A stretch of 29,388 nt of DNA from a virus: IMG/VR virus record IMGVR_UViG_3300037336_000234, positions 1 to 29,388 of that record; one strand, written 5' to 3'. Below are positions 8,125-15,772 of the stretch, one piece after another. How positions within the stretch are numbered: position 1 is the stretch's first letter; each line of letters begins with the position of its first letter. Below the pieces are notes generated by a model. It was not told the origin of the DNA. It saw only the letters and a list, made by a program, of their open reading frames with translations, and did no database searches. A program made the position numbers and the translations under genes.

Positions 8125-8394
8125 TTATTCTTTATCTAACTTAGCCTTGCCGTTGCCAAAGCTTCTTCCAAAATAAAGCCCTGCACATAAAACAGTTAGT
8201 TGAAACGTTCCGTCTAGATCAACTGCTAACCACCCAGTGAGCTTGTTGATAAGTGCAAAGACGTACAAGTGAAAGCTTATAAAGAGCATTGTTAGACTTA
8301 CACTTGGAGTCCCCTTAACAGGATCTCTTATATACGGAAGTTTTATCCCTAACGTATGTGCTTTATCTAATAGCTGTTCCAGTTTGTCTTTCAC
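8125..8394 (-). CDS. Putative holin (two transmembrane segments)
   Basis: This protein has 89 residues. It starts with GTG (8392-8394), which overlaps the TAG stop of the preceding gene as TAGTG. An N-terminal amphipathic helix of about 25 residues is followed by two hydrophobic segments, roughly residues 30-50 (SVSLTMLFISFHLYVFALI) and 60-75 (FQLTVLCAGLYFG), with a short loop, and then a charged C-terminus (KAKLDKE). Size, two-span topology and charged tail suit a class II-like holin or another small lysis-related membrane protein. The phrase KGTPSVSLTMLFISF is one I associate with phage holin-like proteins. No endolysin gene is visible beside it, so the assignment rests on sequence form alone. 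Confidence 0.55.
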   Translation of the reverse strand: MKDKLEQLLDKAHTLGIKLPYIRDPVKGTPSVSLTMLFISFHLYVFALINKLTGWLAVDLDGTFQLTVLCAGLYFGRSFGNGKAKLDKE

Positions 8395-8627
8395 TAATAA
8401 TTCCCGTTATATCTAAAGTCTTGCCACTCTTTAAAGTTCTTTACTTTAGCCGTCTTAATATTTTCCTCTGAGAATAGCTTAGGTAAGTCTCTAAGATATT
8501 TCCTGTAGTCTCTGTACAGTGCCCGAGTTTTAGTTTCAATAGGAAAGTCCGGTAACATATATTTATCGGTTTCCTGAAGAAGTTTATCTCGCTTAGCTCT
8601 TAATAAGTACCAAGCGTCTATTTTCAC
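8394..8627 (-). CDS. Tail fibre assembly chaperone-like protein
   Basis: This protein has 77 residues. It starts with GTG (8625-8627) overlapping the previous TAG stop (TAGTG). The core RAKRDKLLQETDKYMLPDFP followed by YRDYRKYLRDLP matches the pattern R..RD.LL..(S/T)D...LPD.P....R..W..YR..LRDLP, which recurs in phage tail-fibre assembly and tail-assembly chaperone domains (the Phage_tail_APC type). Location immediately downstream of the main tail-fibre gene fits that role: such proteins help fibre trimers fold and are usually absent from the virion. The last 25 residues are basic and show no motif. Confidence 0.7.
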   Translation of the reverse strand: MKIDAWYLLRAKRDKLLQETDKYMLPDFPIETKTRALYRDYRKYLRDLPKLFSEENIKTAKVKNFKEWQDFRYNGNY

Positions 8628-9268
8628 TAGTAGTTAGCGAGTATAGCTAAGCAATCAGCTTTAAGTTCGGCTGATACTATGGCACTCGGCTCAACTGATT
8701 CTATCAAGACCTTAGAAAGACTGGGACGAGAAGTCATAAGAGCTGATTGGATTGGACCGAATACTGTTTGCATTTCGGTGATTTGCTCTATTGTCAGAAC
8801 TTTATCTAGATTATCTCCAGCAATTAGATCTAATACTTGTTGGCAAATTTCTCTAGCGGCTTTACCCGCTTGTATTTTATCTTGCTTAGCTTTTTCAAGA
8901 GCTATTTCAGCGGTTAAATCTTGCTGCTCAACTTCGTACTCGCTTGCTACCTGGATAGTTTCAAATGTTGCCGGAACCATTTCAGAAACAAGAACCTCCT
9001 GGTCTTCAAACATTGCTTCGGTAAAAACTGGAGGGTCAAAAGATAAGCCATTTTCATCAAGGACTTCTTCCGAGGGTACAATTAAAACCGACTGAGTTTC
9101 GTAAACCGCTGGGACGCTCTCAGTGACAATTTGCTCAAATGAGTATGCAGCATTTCCAAAAGACTTCATCTCTTCATGCTCAAACAGCCATGCATCGGCA
9201 AGCTCTTGAGTTTTAAACGATGCTTGATTTGTGATGATGTTTTGTTTTTTGATTGTGATTTGTATCAT
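8627..9268 (-). CDS. Tail-fibre-associated protein, chaperone-like
   Basis: This protein has 213 residues, ATG at 9266-9268, 11 nt after the large fibre gene. The N-terminal 110 residues are acidic and beta-rich, with two similar blocks (VPAVYETQSVLIVPSEEV and VPATFETIQVASEYEVEQ), an internal duplication. The C-terminal 80 residues are helical: a KAAREICQQVLDLIAG segment, then LTIEQITEMQTVFGPIQSAL and SRPSLSKVLIESV. The last part resembles small helical domains next to phage fibre genes in which a TIEQI.. helix is followed by a KALI/KVLI helix. Together with its position between fibre and assembly-chaperone genes, this suggests a fibre assembly or attachment factor; not proven. Confidence 0.6.
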   Translation of the reverse strand: MIQITIKKQNIITNQASFKTQELADAWLFEHEEMKSFGNAAYSFEQIVTESVPAVYETQSVLIVPSEEVLDENGLSFDPPVFTEAMFEDQEVLVSEMVPATFETIQVASEYEVEQQDLTAEIALEKAKQDKIQAGKAAREICQQVLDLIAGDNLDKVLTIEQITEMQTVFGPIQSALMTSRPSLSKVLIESVEPSAIVSAELKADCLAILANY

Positions 9269-9279
9269 AATTATTCCCC

Positions 9280-12111
9280 CTATTCAATTTTAGCGATTGA
9301 TAAAAAGTTGTAATCAGGGACAGCTGAGAAGAGACTTGTTGAGCCTCTTTCATTTACTCCCCTCATTTCTATTGTTTCACCTTTGCTTAAATAAACAACA
9401 TCGCTATATCCGCAACCTACATTCGTTGTAATGGAAGCCCATGCTCTGTTTTGTGCGCCAGATGAATACAAAATGCCATTTTTAAAAAGTACCAACCAAA
9501 CTGCGGCACCAGTAGTATATGCAGCCGAATTGAAAACAATTCCAGCATTGACTTGATAATATCCAGATTCTGGTGCTGTAAAAATTCCAGTTGTTGTGTT
9601 CAATGAATTGTGGGTGTCATAAGTTTTAGCAGAATTCCAAGTAATGGTTGCTGCTATAGTGTTAAGTACTTGACCTGAAGTGCTGACTGCCCTAGCAGCA
9701 ACACGTTCTATATTTAACCCTGTTAGCGCAGGATTTTTACTAGCGTTGATTACGAGGAATCCGTTTGCTTGAAAAGTCACATCTGAAAAATAGAATCTAG
9801 AAACGCTTATTACTGAAGTTCTAGTTGCGCCTGAGTCTAAGTATAAAATGCCAGTAACTTCGTTGTAAGTTTTATTTAAGATTCCGTCTGATTCCGTGGT
9901 ATCAAATAAGGCAAAGTCGATATTACCAGCAGTAACTTTACCGGCACTCTTATATAAATTAAGAGATGTCCCCTTCAGCCCTTTACCTATTTGTATAGCA
10001 ATAGCAGCAGGATTTCCGGTAGTACTTGCAGCATTAAATGCTCTAGTAAAAATCTGAATACCATTTTGGTTCATACTCGCAATAGACTGTGATGGAGCTG
10101 ACCCACTTACTGACCTAGTGTTTGTATTTGCAGCATAAGTATAAGTAGAGAATGTGCCAACTGGGTCGTTAGCGTTTACTTCAGTAGCTTTAAACACTAA
10201 AGGAGCTGTGTCTGTGCTGAAGGTGTCAGGAGCGGTGAGGATGTTTCTGTTAGAAGCTGTCCAACCCAAAATAGGAATAGTAATATTTAAACTTATTGTA
10301 TCGCCCGAAGCGTAAGCAATAGGAGTGCTTGGGCCACCCGGGTTAGAAAACTGAGTGTTGGCGTAACCAGCAATACTGACGGTGGAGCTTGATTTATTCC
10401 AGTGGACTGTCATTGCTCCAAGGTTTGCTAAGTTAAAGTCTTTCATTGTAGCTGTACCAATCGAAACTAAAGTCTGTGCTGAAGTACCTAAAGTTAACTT
10501 CGAAGTATCTACGGAAAGTCCTAACCCATTTAATAATTGTGCTGATGTGAAAGTTAAATCTCCTGCGTTCGGAGCGCCTGCCATGTTCAATAAAATTTGA
10601 ATTTGAGCCGAATCTCCCATCCTGCGAATCATTCCAGAATATGTCGTGTTTGTGGTAAAGCTTCCCAAGGGAGTATAACTTGCCCAGTCGGTCATGTTAG
10701 CAATGTCTGCATAAACCGTAGAATCAGCAGTCAACTCAATTGAATCAAAAGCAAATATTCTAGTCGAATTAAGCACTTTCACTTGAAATCCAACACGAAT
10801 AGAAGCGCATGTTAAAGGAATTGGTATATTAGTTTTAAAGATACCAACTGAAGTTGAAGCTTGAATAAATGATGAACTAGGAATTATAGCAGCGTTAGTA
10901 ACATCATAGAAAATTACTTCGATGTCATTATTTGCTCCATTATAAGTAAATGGAAAAAAGAGAGTTGCGTCTTTGCCACGAAAGCGAACATCTACGGCTT
11001 TTGCAGGACAAGCTAGGTAGTCATTAAGTGAACCAGCGGCTTGTGTATAAACATAAGAAGCACCGCCCTGAAGAGGTGTTGCGGTATTCTTAACAAAAGT
11101 ACCAGAAAGCGCTCCAGCTCCTAAGAAGGTTGCATTGTCTCCAGTAGTCCAATCTGCAAGGAGTTCTTCGGCAGTAAGTTGAAAGACAGTAGCCAAACTA
11201 CCATTTCCACTTCCAACTGATTCTAAAAGTGAATCTACAACTTGATACATCAACTTTTCATCAGTAGCAAAAACTAACTGACCATTTGGTGAGGTTGTAG
11301 CATAAGTGACGAGATTTGCTTTTGTATCTTTTTTAACATCTGAACGAATCGGAGATTCAATTGAAGCGCCGGTTAATGTCTTGTTAGTTAGAGTTTGAGT
11401 ATTGGTAGTACCGACAACTGCACCTGTTGCTCCGTGGGCAACAGTAGAACTTTCGTGAGCTGTAAAAGCTACTGAAGTAGCCCGAGTATCAACATCACCT
11501 TGAAGATCATTTAAGGCTCCTTGAAGTTCATTTAAGGCTCCTTGAACTGTAGTTGCTGCTAAGTTTCCTAGTGGAGAATTTGAAATAGCTGAAGCTGCGT
11601 GTGCTCCGGTTGGGTTTGTGACGTGACTTGATAAAGTATCAACATCACCTTGAAGTTCATTTAAGGCTCCTTGAACATCCGTAGCAGCTAAGTTTCCCGC
11701 TGGGACATTTGAGATAGCAGAAGCGTCGTGAGCATCTACAGCGTCGTTAATGTGATCAGACAATGCTGTACTAGCATTTGAAGCGGTAGTTGAAATGGCA
11801 GATTGAACTGCTAAGGCTGAAGGGATTTGAGTATCAGTAGCTCCAGCAAGGACTGTGTCTACGTTAAGCACTCCTGACTTTAGGTTATCAGTCTCAATGT
11901 TAGAAAGAATATTTACATCAACGTCAATAGTTTTGTTTGTCAAAGACTGAAACTGACTCTCAGTAACTATGTTTCTAAGAGCACCATCAAGATAAGCATG
12001 TAATTTCTTAGAGGCAGCTCCTACTTTTATTTCGCCTTCAATCCCATCTACTCCTATATCATCTGGAGATAATATAATCCCGCGCTTTAATCTTTTTTTA
12101 ATAATAGTCAT
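9280..12111 (-). CDS. Large tail fibre with C1q-like receptor-binding tip
   Basis: This is the longest gene in the window (943 residues); ATG at 12109-12111 with GGAG 7 nt upstream. The N-terminal 90 residues include KRGIILSPDDIGVDGIEGEI and FQSLTNKTIDVD. Residues about 110-250 hold two or three shaft repeats of the form DAHDASAISNxPxGNLAA followed by a VQGALNELQGDVDT segment and a TNTQTLTNKTL motif. The middle is beta-rich with probable carbohydrate-binding-like folds. The last 135 residues form a C1q/TNF-like jelly roll: TTTGIFTAPESGYYQVNAG, then VWLVLFKNGILYSSG, then VVYLSKGETIEMRGVNERG. C1q-like domains trimerise and often bind receptors at fibre tips. This is the likely main host-recognition protein. 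Confidence 0.85.
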   Translation of the reverse strand: MTIIKKRLKRGIILSPDDIGVDGIEGEIKVGAASKKLHAYLDGALRNIVTESQFQSLTNKTIDVDVNILSNIETDNLKSGVLNVDTVLAGATDTQIPSALAVQSAISTTASNASTALSDHINDAVDAHDASAISNVPAGNLAATDVQGALNELQGDVDTLSSHVTNPTGAHAASAISNSPLGNLAATTVQGALNELQGALNDLQGDVDTRATSVAFTAHESSTVAHGATGAVVGTTNTQTLTNKTLTGASIESPIRSDVKKDTKANLVTYATTSPNGQLVFATDEKLMYQVVDSLLESVGSGNGSLATVFQLTAEELLADWTTGDNATFLGAGALSGTFVKNTATPLQGGASYVYTQAAGSLNDYLACPAKAVDVRFRGKDATLFFPFTYNGANNDIEVIFYDVTNAAIIPSSSFIQASTSVGIFKTNIPIPLTCASIRVGFQVKVLNSTRIFAFDSIELTADSTVYADIANMTDWASYTPLGSFTTNTTYSGMIRRMGDSAQIQILLNMAGAPNAGDLTFTSAQLLNGLGLSVDTSKLTLGTSAQTLVSIGTATMKDFNLANLGAMTVHWNKSSSTVSIAGYANTQFSNPGGPSTPIAYASGDTISLNITIPILGWTASNRNILTAPDTFSTDTAPLVFKATEVNANDPVGTFSTYTYAANTNTRSVSGSAPSQSIASMNQNGIQIFTRAFNAASTTGNPAAIAIQIGKGLKGTSLNLYKSAGKVTAGNIDFALFDTTESDGILNKTYNEVTGILYLDSGATRTSVISVSRFYFSDVTFQANGFLVINASKNPALTGLNIERVAARAVSTSGQVLNTIAATITWNSAKTYDTHNSLNTTTGIFTAPESGYYQVNAGIVFNSAAYTTGAAVWLVLFKNGILYSSGAQNRAWASITTNVGCGYSDVVYLSKGETIEMRGVNERGSTSLFSAVPDYNFLSIAKIE

Positions 12112-12126
12112 CTACATTCTCCGTTA

Positions 12127-12597
12127 TTATTCGATATCGTTAAAAACTTTAGCTTTAAACCTGATTTCACCTACATAAGACGATCCTGGTATATCTGATG
12201 AAGTGTATATTATTTGTCCACTAGAGTTTATATCTAGTTCTACTCCTGATTCTCCTTCGGACTCAATAGTAATCCTCCAGTCTGTTCCGTTGTAGTTCCC
12301 TCTTATTACTCCTGAGGAAACTGAAGACGAGCTATCCGTTGTACGACGTATAATGTATTCAGCATTTATAGAGATAACTTCGGTTGTATTGAAGCTAAAT
12401 CCTAGTATAGGAGTAGGAGTACTGATATTATTCAGGATAGAGGCTGTAGTAACAGGAATGTCATTTGGAGCTTGTACAGTACCTAAAGCACGGGCAACTG
12501 CTTCTAGGTAATCAGTAACTGACTGACCATAGTTACCGCCTTCGCCTTCGTTTGGCACTTCGTAGGACTCATTTCCGATAATTAAAATCTTAGGCAT
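12127..12597 (-). CDS. Fibre-associated protein sharing a C-terminal domain with fibre 5638-7308
   Basis: This protein has 156 residues; the ATG at 12595-12597 has GGGAG 6 nt upstream and a late-promoter element 19 nt before it, so it is the first gene of the fibre operon. The N-terminal 45 residues (PKILIIGNESYEVPNEGEGG, then a YLEAVARALG helix) act as an adaptor-like segment. The remaining 100 residues follow the same strand pattern as the end of the 556-residue fibre: a VISINAEYIIRRTTD strand pair, GVELDINSSGQIIYTSS, and a final GEIRFKAKVF. It is probably a small virion protein decorating or capping a fibre. No catalytic motif is seen. Confidence 0.65.
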   Translation of the reverse strand: MPKILIIGNESYEVPNEGEGGNYGQSVTDYLEAVARALGTVQAPNDIPVTTASILNNISTPTPILGFSFNTTEVISINAEYIIRRTTDSSSSVSSGVIRGNYNGTDWRITIESEGESGVELDINSSGQIIYTSSDIPGSSYVGEIRFKAKVFNDIE

Positions 12598-12615
12598 AAA
12601 TATCTCCCTAATATG

Positions 12616-12627
12616 TAATAGTAAATA
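12616..12627 (-). promoter_or_regulatory. Putative phage late promoter (TTTACTATTA element)
   Basis: The minus strand reads AATATTTACTATTACATATT, directly followed by AGGGAG and the ATG of 12127-12597. It is adjacent to, and points away from, the sigma-70 promoter of the denV island (12647-12675). Same class as the copies at 5089, 15762, 18919, 21192 and 25439. Confidence 0.6.
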
Positions 12628-12646
12628 TTGATATAATCGACTTTAC

Positions 12647-12675
12647 TTGATTATATTGACGTGATATGATATTAT
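12647..12675 (+). promoter_or_regulatory. Sigma-70-type promoter of the denV island
   Basis: TTGATT (12647-12652) and TATTAT (12670-12675) are separated by 17 bp. They lie 36 nt upstream of the denV start. This gives the plus-strand island its own host-type promoter, independent of the surrounding minus-strand late operon. Confidence 0.5.
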
Positions 12676-12711
12676 TGAAGTATATAAACTACTGTATTCA
12701 CGTGAGGTTTT

Positions 12712-13083
12712 ATGACACGTATTAATGTTGTTCCCGTTGAATCTCTTTCTAGGCAACACTTAGTAGCCGAATACAGGGAAATAACTAGGCTACCTAAGAA
12801 TCTAAAGGTGAGCTTATCAAGGAAGTCTAAGCCATTTTCCATGTCAGAGATACCGGATACATATGTACTAGGAAATGGTCATGTAAAGTTCTTTTATGAC
12901 AAGATGCTTTTCCTTGAGAATAGATTTAAACAACTAGTAAGTGAGATGCTTAGGAGAGGCTATAATCCTAGTTATATGGATGAAACTATTTTTAGAGATT
13001 GCCCGACTAAATATTATAATGACTATACTCCCACTGAATGCGCTATAGATTTAAATAAAGCTAGAATAAAAGAAAGGCAATAG
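12712..13083 (+). CDS. denV: Pyrimidine-dimer DNA glycosylase / endonuclease V (DenV family)
   Basis: This 123-residue protein is clearly related to phage T4 endonuclease V. The enzyme finds cyclobutane pyrimidine dimers in ultraviolet-damaged DNA, cleaves the glycosidic bond and nicks the backbone by beta-elimination. The catalytic features are present: MTRIN start with Thr2 (its alpha-amino group is the nucleophile after Met removal), HLVAEYREITR at 16-26 with Arg22, Glu23 and Arg26 in the T4 positions, then GNGHVKFFYDKMLFLENR and RRGYNPSYMD. It is about 15 residues shorter than T4 DenV (138) and lacks the aromatic C-terminal tail (WYKYYG region) that helps dimer recognition. GAGGT sits 4 nt before ATG. 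It is on the opposite strand to its late-gene neighbours, with its own promoter, like a moron cassette. Confidence 0.88.
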   Translation: MTRINVVPVESLSRQHLVAEYREITRLPKNLKVSLSRKSKPFSMSEIPDTYVLGNGHVKFFYDKMLFLENRFKQLVSEMLRRGYNPSYMDETIFRDCPTKYYNDYTPTECAIDLNKARIKERQ

Positions 13084-13084
13084 A

Positions 13085-13252
13085 ATGGATATTAAGATTG
13101 GACACTATTATAGAAATAAAGAAACTGGAAATCTTAAGAGTGTTGTTACTGTGATAAAAGAAGGAATTGTTTTAAAGTGCCCAACAACTGGGACAGGGTA
13201 TCTTATAAGCGAAGTTAATTTCTTAAATGAATATACAGAATATAATCCATAG
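13085..13252 (+). CDS. Small hypothetical protein of denV island
   Basis: This protein has 55 residues, ATG at 13085-13087, 1 nt after the denV stop, so it is in the same transcript. The sequence MDIKIGHYYRNKETGNLKSV, then VVTVIKEGIVLKCPTTGTGY, has short alternating strands and turns, like a small SH3-like or KOW-like beta-barrel. Its opening (DIKIG) is loosely like the KVGD start of the small paralogue family at 21215-23595, but it lacks their TPLE tail. No function is recognised. It is followed 6 nt later by a strong hairpin. Confidence 0.6.
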   Translation: MDIKIGHYYRNKETGNLKSVVTVIKEGIVLKCPTTGTGYLISEVNFLNEYTEYNP

Positions 13253-13258
13253 AAAGGA

Positions 13259-13281
13259 GGGGACGACAGAATGCCGTCCCC
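13259..13281. terminator. Hairpin between convergent genes
   Basis: The perfect 7-bp stem GGGGACG (13259-13265) pairs with CGTCCCC (13275-13281) around a 9-nt loop. It sits between the end of the denV island (13252, plus) and the end of the capsid gene (13297, minus). There is no real T-run on the plus side. The minus side has CTCCTTTC. It probably acts as a shared terminator or 3'-end stabiliser for the two convergent transcripts. Confidence 0.55.
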
Positions 13282-13296
13282 GAATCCCTAGAAAGA

Positions 13297-14559
13297 CTAG
13301 ACAGTCTTAAGATATTTAATCATAGAAAGCTGACCAACAGCTGCTGAGAAAAGAGCTTGGTCTGTATAGAGTCTTAACTCATAACCATTCTCATTCTCAA
13401 GAAGACGGAAGAATCTTCCTTCTTCAACACCTGGCATTTGGAAAGTAACTTCTGTAGAACCGATACGCTCTAGCTCTTTAGGAGGTACTACGAAACAAAG
13501 ACCTTCTTTAATGAATAGAGAAGATACGATTTCGATTTTACCGTTCTGACCGTGGAAAGAGATTTTGTTAGTTCCTTCTTTAAGCTCTTTATCAGAGTAA
13601 GAAGAATCAAACATTCTCTTAGCATTTAGATCAGAAAGAAGCTTATCCCAATGCTTAGGGTTAACTAGAGCAATAACATCTTCTTCCATTAATCCTTTTT
13701 CCATAGAACGAGTAACAGCTCTTTCAATTAGATCGAAAGAAATGAATACTGCACCAGTTGTAGCATCAGTACCTGCTTCGATTACGTTACCTTTGAAAAG
13801 GTCATGCTGAGAAGCATCGATATTGAAGATAGTACCAGTGTTTGTAATGATCTTATGAAGACCAGCACATTCTTTCTGGTAAGCGCCAGCATACCAAATG
13901 ATATCAGCAGCTGCGTTTTCAGGATCTACGTCACCAGTAACACCGGCTGGAACTGAATCAACAGTAATAGTCTTAGCTTGAAGATCTACGTTAGTAACAG
14001 TAGCGTTACCACGAGTAGTACCAGCTTGAGAACGGATATTGATCAACATGTTCTTAGAACCTGACCATAGACCAGCAGCCCATTCAGCATCACAGATACT
14101 GATAACAAGACCAGACACTGATTTAACTTTACCGATACCAGACTGTCCGTAGAACAACTGGGACTCAAGACGGATATGCATAGACTTAAGCATAACTTGA
14201 ACAAGACGCTTAGTAGCTTGCTCAAAAGAGTTCTTAGAACTAACAGAACGAGCAGCAGCTCCAACAGAGATAGCTGAACGAAGTACTAGCTCACATCCAC
14301 GAACTTGAGCATCTTCCATAGCAGAAGCAATTGACTGCTGAAGAGTAAATACAGCGCCTGTGTCTCCACCGTAAGAGAACCCGTGTTCTAGACTTAACGA
14401 AACTGGACTGTGATAAAAGTTACCCGGTTGTTTTTCAGCACCATTGAAGTCTAACATGTTGTAAAGTTTTACGCCTTCAGGAACTAGATCTTTAATTTTG
14501 TTAGCATAACTTTCTTTAAAAAGACCGTTAAGTGTGCCAACGTCTACATACTGAGCCAT
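13297..14559 (-). CDS. Major capsid protein
   Basis: This protein has 420 residues counting from ATG 14557-14559, which has AAGGA 7 nt upstream; a GTG 24 nt further out (14583) lacks a ribosome site. Position directly after a scaffold gene, size and composition fit a HK97-fold major capsid protein of the P22-like or podovirus group. Features: an N-terminal arm (MAQYVDVGTLNGLFKESYAN), a long-helix region near residues 85-140 (KRLVQVMLKSMHIRLESQLF), a domain around VNPKHWDKLLSDLNAKRMFD, and a C-terminal strand set (FRLLENENGYELRLYTDQAL) ending in YLKTV. It forms the icosahedral shell around the scaffold, which is later expelled. A 183-nt leader separates it from the scaffold gene. Confidence 0.85.
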   Translation of the reverse strand: MAQYVDVGTLNGLFKESYANKIKDLVPEGVKLYNMLDFNGAEKQPGNFYHSPVSLSLEHGFSYGGDTGAVFTLQQSIASAMEDAQVRGCELVLRSAISVGAAARSVSSKNSFEQATKRLVQVMLKSMHIRLESQLFYGQSGIGKVKSVSGLVISICDAEWAAGLWSGSKNMLINIRSQAGTTRGNATVTNVDLQAKTITVDSVPAGVTGDVDPENAAADIIWYAGAYQKECAGLHKIITNTGTIFNIDASQHDLFKGNVIEAGTDATTGAVFISFDLIERAVTRSMEKGLMEEDVIALVNPKHWDKLLSDLNAKRMFDSSYSDKELKEGTNKISFHGQNGKIEIVSSLFIKEGLCFVVPPKELERIGSTEVTFQMPGVEEGRFFRLLENENGYELRLYTDQALFSAAVGQLSMIKYLKTV

Positions 14560-14602
14560 TGAATTTTCCTTTTTTGTGTCCACTATAGGACAATTATTAT
14601 TT

Positions 14603-14622
14603 GAGGAGTTTCCTCGTTTTTT
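14603..14622. other. Hairpin in the leader of the major capsid gene
   Basis: The gap 14560-14742 is the longest non-coding stretch in the minus-strand late block. It contains GAGGA-GTT-TCCTC (14603-14615), which on the plus strand is followed by GTTTTTT. Closer to the capsid start there is an imperfect palindrome, TGTCCACTATAGGACA (14577-14592). On the minus strand these would form small hairpins upstream of the capsid ribosome site and could set mRNA stability or differential expression. The stem is only 5 bp, so a plus-strand terminator role is weak. Confidence 0.35.
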
Positions 14623-14742
14623 GCCTCTTTATACTCTGGCGGGAGACACTTCCGGTTTACTTTTCTTTTTGCGGTTGTTTCTAAGCTCAGTATGAGTTGT
14701 TAAAAAGCCTTAAGTATACTTTGTAAACTTTCCGTAAATTGT

Positions 14743-15681
14743 TTATCGTTTTCTAAAAAAATCTTTTGCTTTAATCTTTGGGCTACTTACAACTTCCTGT
14801 TTAGCCCTTGCTCCGGCTGATGTAGGCTTAATATCCGCAAGAGTAGGAACAGATTTAGCTGCTACTCTTTTCTTACGAGCCTTAGTCAAACGCTCTTTAC
14901 CAACCCAGTCCTCGAAAGCTTCGTCTTCTAGACCTTCAAATAAGCTTCCTAGTTCTGACCTAAGTTCCTTCTCAACGAGAGGCACTACATCATCAGCTGT
15001 TACATCACCAAAGCCGTTATTAATAGCCCATAGCATAGAATCAGCAATCTTCTTCCTTACTAGAGGAGAATTAGGTAGCTTAGTGTGACCAGAAATAGCC
15101 TTATCAATCTCTTGATTTAAAGAGCTAACTGCTTGCTCGTTAAGCTTAGACATCTCTGCTTGCTGTTCTTTTTCTTCTTGAGCTTTTAATTTAGCCCTCA
15201 ACTCCTGCATCTCACTCTGCATTCTTTCAGCAGCTAATTGCTCAGGAGACTTCTTCATCTCTTCTATTTTCTTTTGGATAAACCCAGCAGATAGTTCCTC
15301 TGGATCAAGTCCCATTTCAGCTAAAACTGAGAATGGATCTGATTTAAGTCTTTCCATTTCTTTCAAATACTGCTTTTTTATATTTGCAGTTTCTTGCATT
15401 CTTCTTTTAGCGGCTGCTGATAATTGAAGCTCGTTTTTAACTGCTTCCATATCATTTAAGTCAATCTCGGTCTCCATTTCTTGACCATCAACTTTTAACT
15501 TAAACTTACGAATCATCTTATTAGCTTCAGCAGCAGAGATTTGACCGTCTTCTACTGCTTGCTCAAGAGCTTCAATTTCTCCTGATTCTCCTGATTCCTC
15601 TGAAGACTGATCTTGACTTTCTACTTCTTCTACGTTAGACTCTTCTGGAGCCGAGCTTTCTACTGGAGCTTGTTCTGACAT
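14743..15681 (-). CDS. Capsid scaffolding protein
   Basis: This protein has 312 residues, ATG at 15679-15681. The first 45 residues are extremely acidic (Glu/Ser/Asp). Then comes the block KFKLKVDGQEMETEIDLNDM and QLSAAAKRRMQETANIKKQY, which I recognise from scaffold-type proteins encoded between portal and capsid genes in podovirus genomes. A following SDPFSVLAEMGLDPEELS segment leads into a long coiled coil (about residues 120-205). The C-terminal 40 residues are strongly basic (KARKKRVAAKSV, then KIKAKDFFRKR), as expected for the coat-binding end of a scaffold. It organises procapsid assembly and leaves before DNA packaging. A late-promoter element lies about 80 nt upstream. Confidence 0.8.
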   Translation of the reverse strand: MSEQAPVESSAPEESNVEEVESQDQSSEESGESGEIEALEQAVEDGQISAAEANKMIRKFKLKVDGQEMETEIDLNDMEAVKNELQLSAAAKRRMQETANIKKQYLKEMERLKSDPFSVLAEMGLDPEELSAGFIQKKIEEMKKSPEQLAAERMQSEMQELRAKLKAQEEKEQQAEMSKLNEQAVSSLNQEIDKAISGHTKLPNSPLVRKKIADSMLWAINNGFGDVTADDVVPLVEKELRSELGSLFEGLEDEAFEDWVGKERLTKARKKRVAAKSVPTLADIKPTSAGARAKQEVVSSPKIKAKDFFRKR

Positions 15682-15761
15682 TTATTTATCCTTAGTTAAA
15701 CTTAGTCGTGTCGTCGATTATAAGTTTATTGAGGAGCCGTAATTGGTTATCCTCTGCTTTC

Positions 15762-15771
15762 TAATAGTAAA
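15762..15771 (-). promoter_or_regulatory. Putative phage late promoter (TTTACTATTA element)
   Basis: The minus strand reads AATTTTACTATTAGAAAGCAG. It lies immediately after the stop of 15773-16657 and about 80 nt upstream of the scaffold start, so it would give extra transcription of scaffold and major capsid genes, which are needed in large amounts. Confidence 0.6.
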
Positions 15772-15772
15772 A

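Noticed and set aside
10265-10285. AATAGTAATATTTAAA inside the large fibre gene, close to the late element
   Set aside because: It differs from the TTTACTATTA consensus at key positions, lies within coding sequence and has no gene start downstream.
14581-14592. CACTATAGGA on the plus strand, like a T7 promoter core
   Set aside because: It occurs once, points against the late genes, and is part of a palindrome in the capsid leader. The repeated TTTACTATTA element is the better promoter candidate.
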